Source: CAZHMN01 sp964533705
Lineage (GTDB): Bacteria; Electryoneota; B3-LCP
Assembly (NCBI GenBank): GCA_964533705.1
Contig: CAZHMN010000069.1
Coordinates: 1-16,100 of the forward strand
Reading direction: 5' to 3'
DNA length: 16,100 bases
Shown: positions 15,818 through 16,100 of the stretch, one piece after another
Layout of the letters: every line of letters begins with the position of its first letter
How positions within the stretch are numbered: position 1 is the first letter of the stretch
The notes under the pieces: model-generated
The model's input: only the letters and a program-made list of their open reading frames with translations
What the model was told of the DNA's origin: nothing
Databases searched by the model: none
Translations under genes and position numbers: made by a program

Positions 15818-15864
15818 AGGTGCCCCACAGCTCTGCTGTGGGTATCCATGCGTTGCCTGCACCT
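15818..15864. repeat. Nested hairpin, outer 6-bp and inner 8-bp stems
   Basis: The outer arms aggtgc (15818-15823) and gcacct (15859-15864) enclose the inner stem cccacagc (15824-15831) / gctgtggg (15835-15842) with loop tct. The two stems abut on the left side. Smaller stems follow: cacc/ggtg (15860-15870) and gtcgg/ccgac (15871-15894). Confidence 0.6.
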
Positions 15865-15905
15865 CCGGTGGTCGGGCTGGTCCCACAGTCCGACAGCCTT
15901 TCCCA

Positions 15906-15927
15906 GCACCCGAATGAATTCGGATGC
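15906..15927. repeat. Inverted repeat with one mismatch
   Basis: ccgaat (15910-15915) and attcgg (15918-15923) pair around ga. The stem extends past one mismatch (C15909/A15924) with gca / tgc (15906-15908 and 15925-15927). Confidence 0.55.
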
Positions 15928-15943
15928 CCAACGTTCCGCGTAA

Positions 15944-15959
15944 AGTCGTTAAAACGACT
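15944..15959. repeat. Short inverted repeat
   Basis: agtcgtt (15944-15950) and aacgact (15953-15959) pair perfectly around aa. It is one member of the hairpin series that fills this gene-free stretch. Confidence 0.5.
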
Positions 15960-16039
15960 GGTGCTGAATATGTTCACCATTGGCTTCATTTAATTTACCC
16001 AAGAATCGGGCATTGGATTTCAATCCGGTGTCCCAGTAG

Positions 16040-16065
16040 GCTGCCGACTGCGGGGAGTCGGCAGC
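16040..16065. repeat. Hairpin repeat, copy 2 (type shared with 5339-5358)
   Basis: gctgccgact (16040-16049) and agtcggcagc (16056-16065) form a perfect 10-bp stem with loop gcgggg. The sequence and its acac flank match the copy near 5339. On the plus strand a short distal tract, acactttttatt, follows, so plus-strand terminator activity is possible but unproven. Confidence 0.65.
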
Positions 16066-16100
16066 ACACTTTTTATTGTGTCGGGTCCAGCGGCGAAGCC

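Larger units (their letters stand above)
15566..16100. other. Gene-free stretch rich in hairpin repeats
   Basis: These 535 bases upstream of the S8 protease hold no supportable gene. The part next to the protease (15566-15660) is AT-rich with a possible -10 box (TAAAAT near 15630 on the minus strand) but no good -35. From about 15687 to the window end the sequence is a succession of inverted repeats, listed separately. Short readings through it translate repeat sequence, for example 'LIPPAPLIKGG', and have no convincing ribosome binding site. Confidence 0.6.

Noticed and set aside
15679..15909. Possible 76-residue minus-strand protein in the repeat-rich stretch
   Set aside because: The frame runs through several hairpin repeats, its peptide is translated repeat sequence (LIPPAPLIKGG), and no ribosome binding site precedes it.
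15687..16065. CRISPR array
   Set aside because: The inverted repeats all differ from each other, and there is no regular direct repeat or spacer spacing and no cas gene.

Overview
This window looks like a chromosomal segment of an uncultured, probably anaerobic, heterotrophic bacterium of the FCB (Fibrobacterota-Chlorobi-Bacteroidota) supergroup or an allied candidate phylum. The placement rests on one clear marker: a secreted protein (48-2696) that ends in a type IX secretion (T9SS) / FlgD-like C-terminal sorting domain. Intergenic palindromic repeats of a kind common in such candidate-phylum genomes agree with it. Sigma-70-like -35/-10 promoters with 17-bp spacers, rather than Bacteroidota -33/-7 boxes, suggest it is not a typical Bacteroidota. 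This is inference from motifs, not a phylogeny. I see no rRNA, tRNA, transposase, CRISPR array or phage gene.

All genes lie on the minus strand, so transcription runs from high to low coordinates. In that order: a repeat-rich gene-free stretch (15566-16100); a secreted subtilisin-type S8 protease (13679-15565); a secreted prolyl oligopeptidase (11426-13552); a class I/II aminotransferase (10022-11317); a short alpha-glucan phosphorylase (8086-9777) followed by a class I fructose-bisphosphate aldolase (6904-7977); peptidase T (5481-6737), with its own promoter and terminator; a two-gene unit of a membrane PH-domain protein (4632-5210) and an amino-acid permease fused to a PTS EIIA domain (2785-4620); the T9SS-exported protein (48-2696), with its own strong promoter; and the first codons of another gene (1-16).

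Two themes run through the genes. The first is peptide use: an exported endoprotease, an exported proline-specific oligopeptidase, a cytoplasmic tripeptidase, an amino-acid carrier and an aminotransferase together could turn extracellular protein into amino and keto acids. The second is storage-carbon use: the phosphorylase releases glucose-1-phosphate from glucan, and the aldolase works in glycolysis or gluconeogenesis. The genes have separate regulatory signals and do not form one operon.

The most unusual features are (i) a perfect 28-bp palindrome lying in frame inside the T9SS sorting domain of an intact gene; (ii) a strong base-composition mosaic in that gene, with an AT-rich middle between GC-rich ends; (iii) the permease-EIIA fusion; (iv) a family of short hairpin repeats, two copies of which (5339-5358 and 16040-16065) differ by a compensatory base-pair change; and (v) a dense run of hairpins at 15687-16065.
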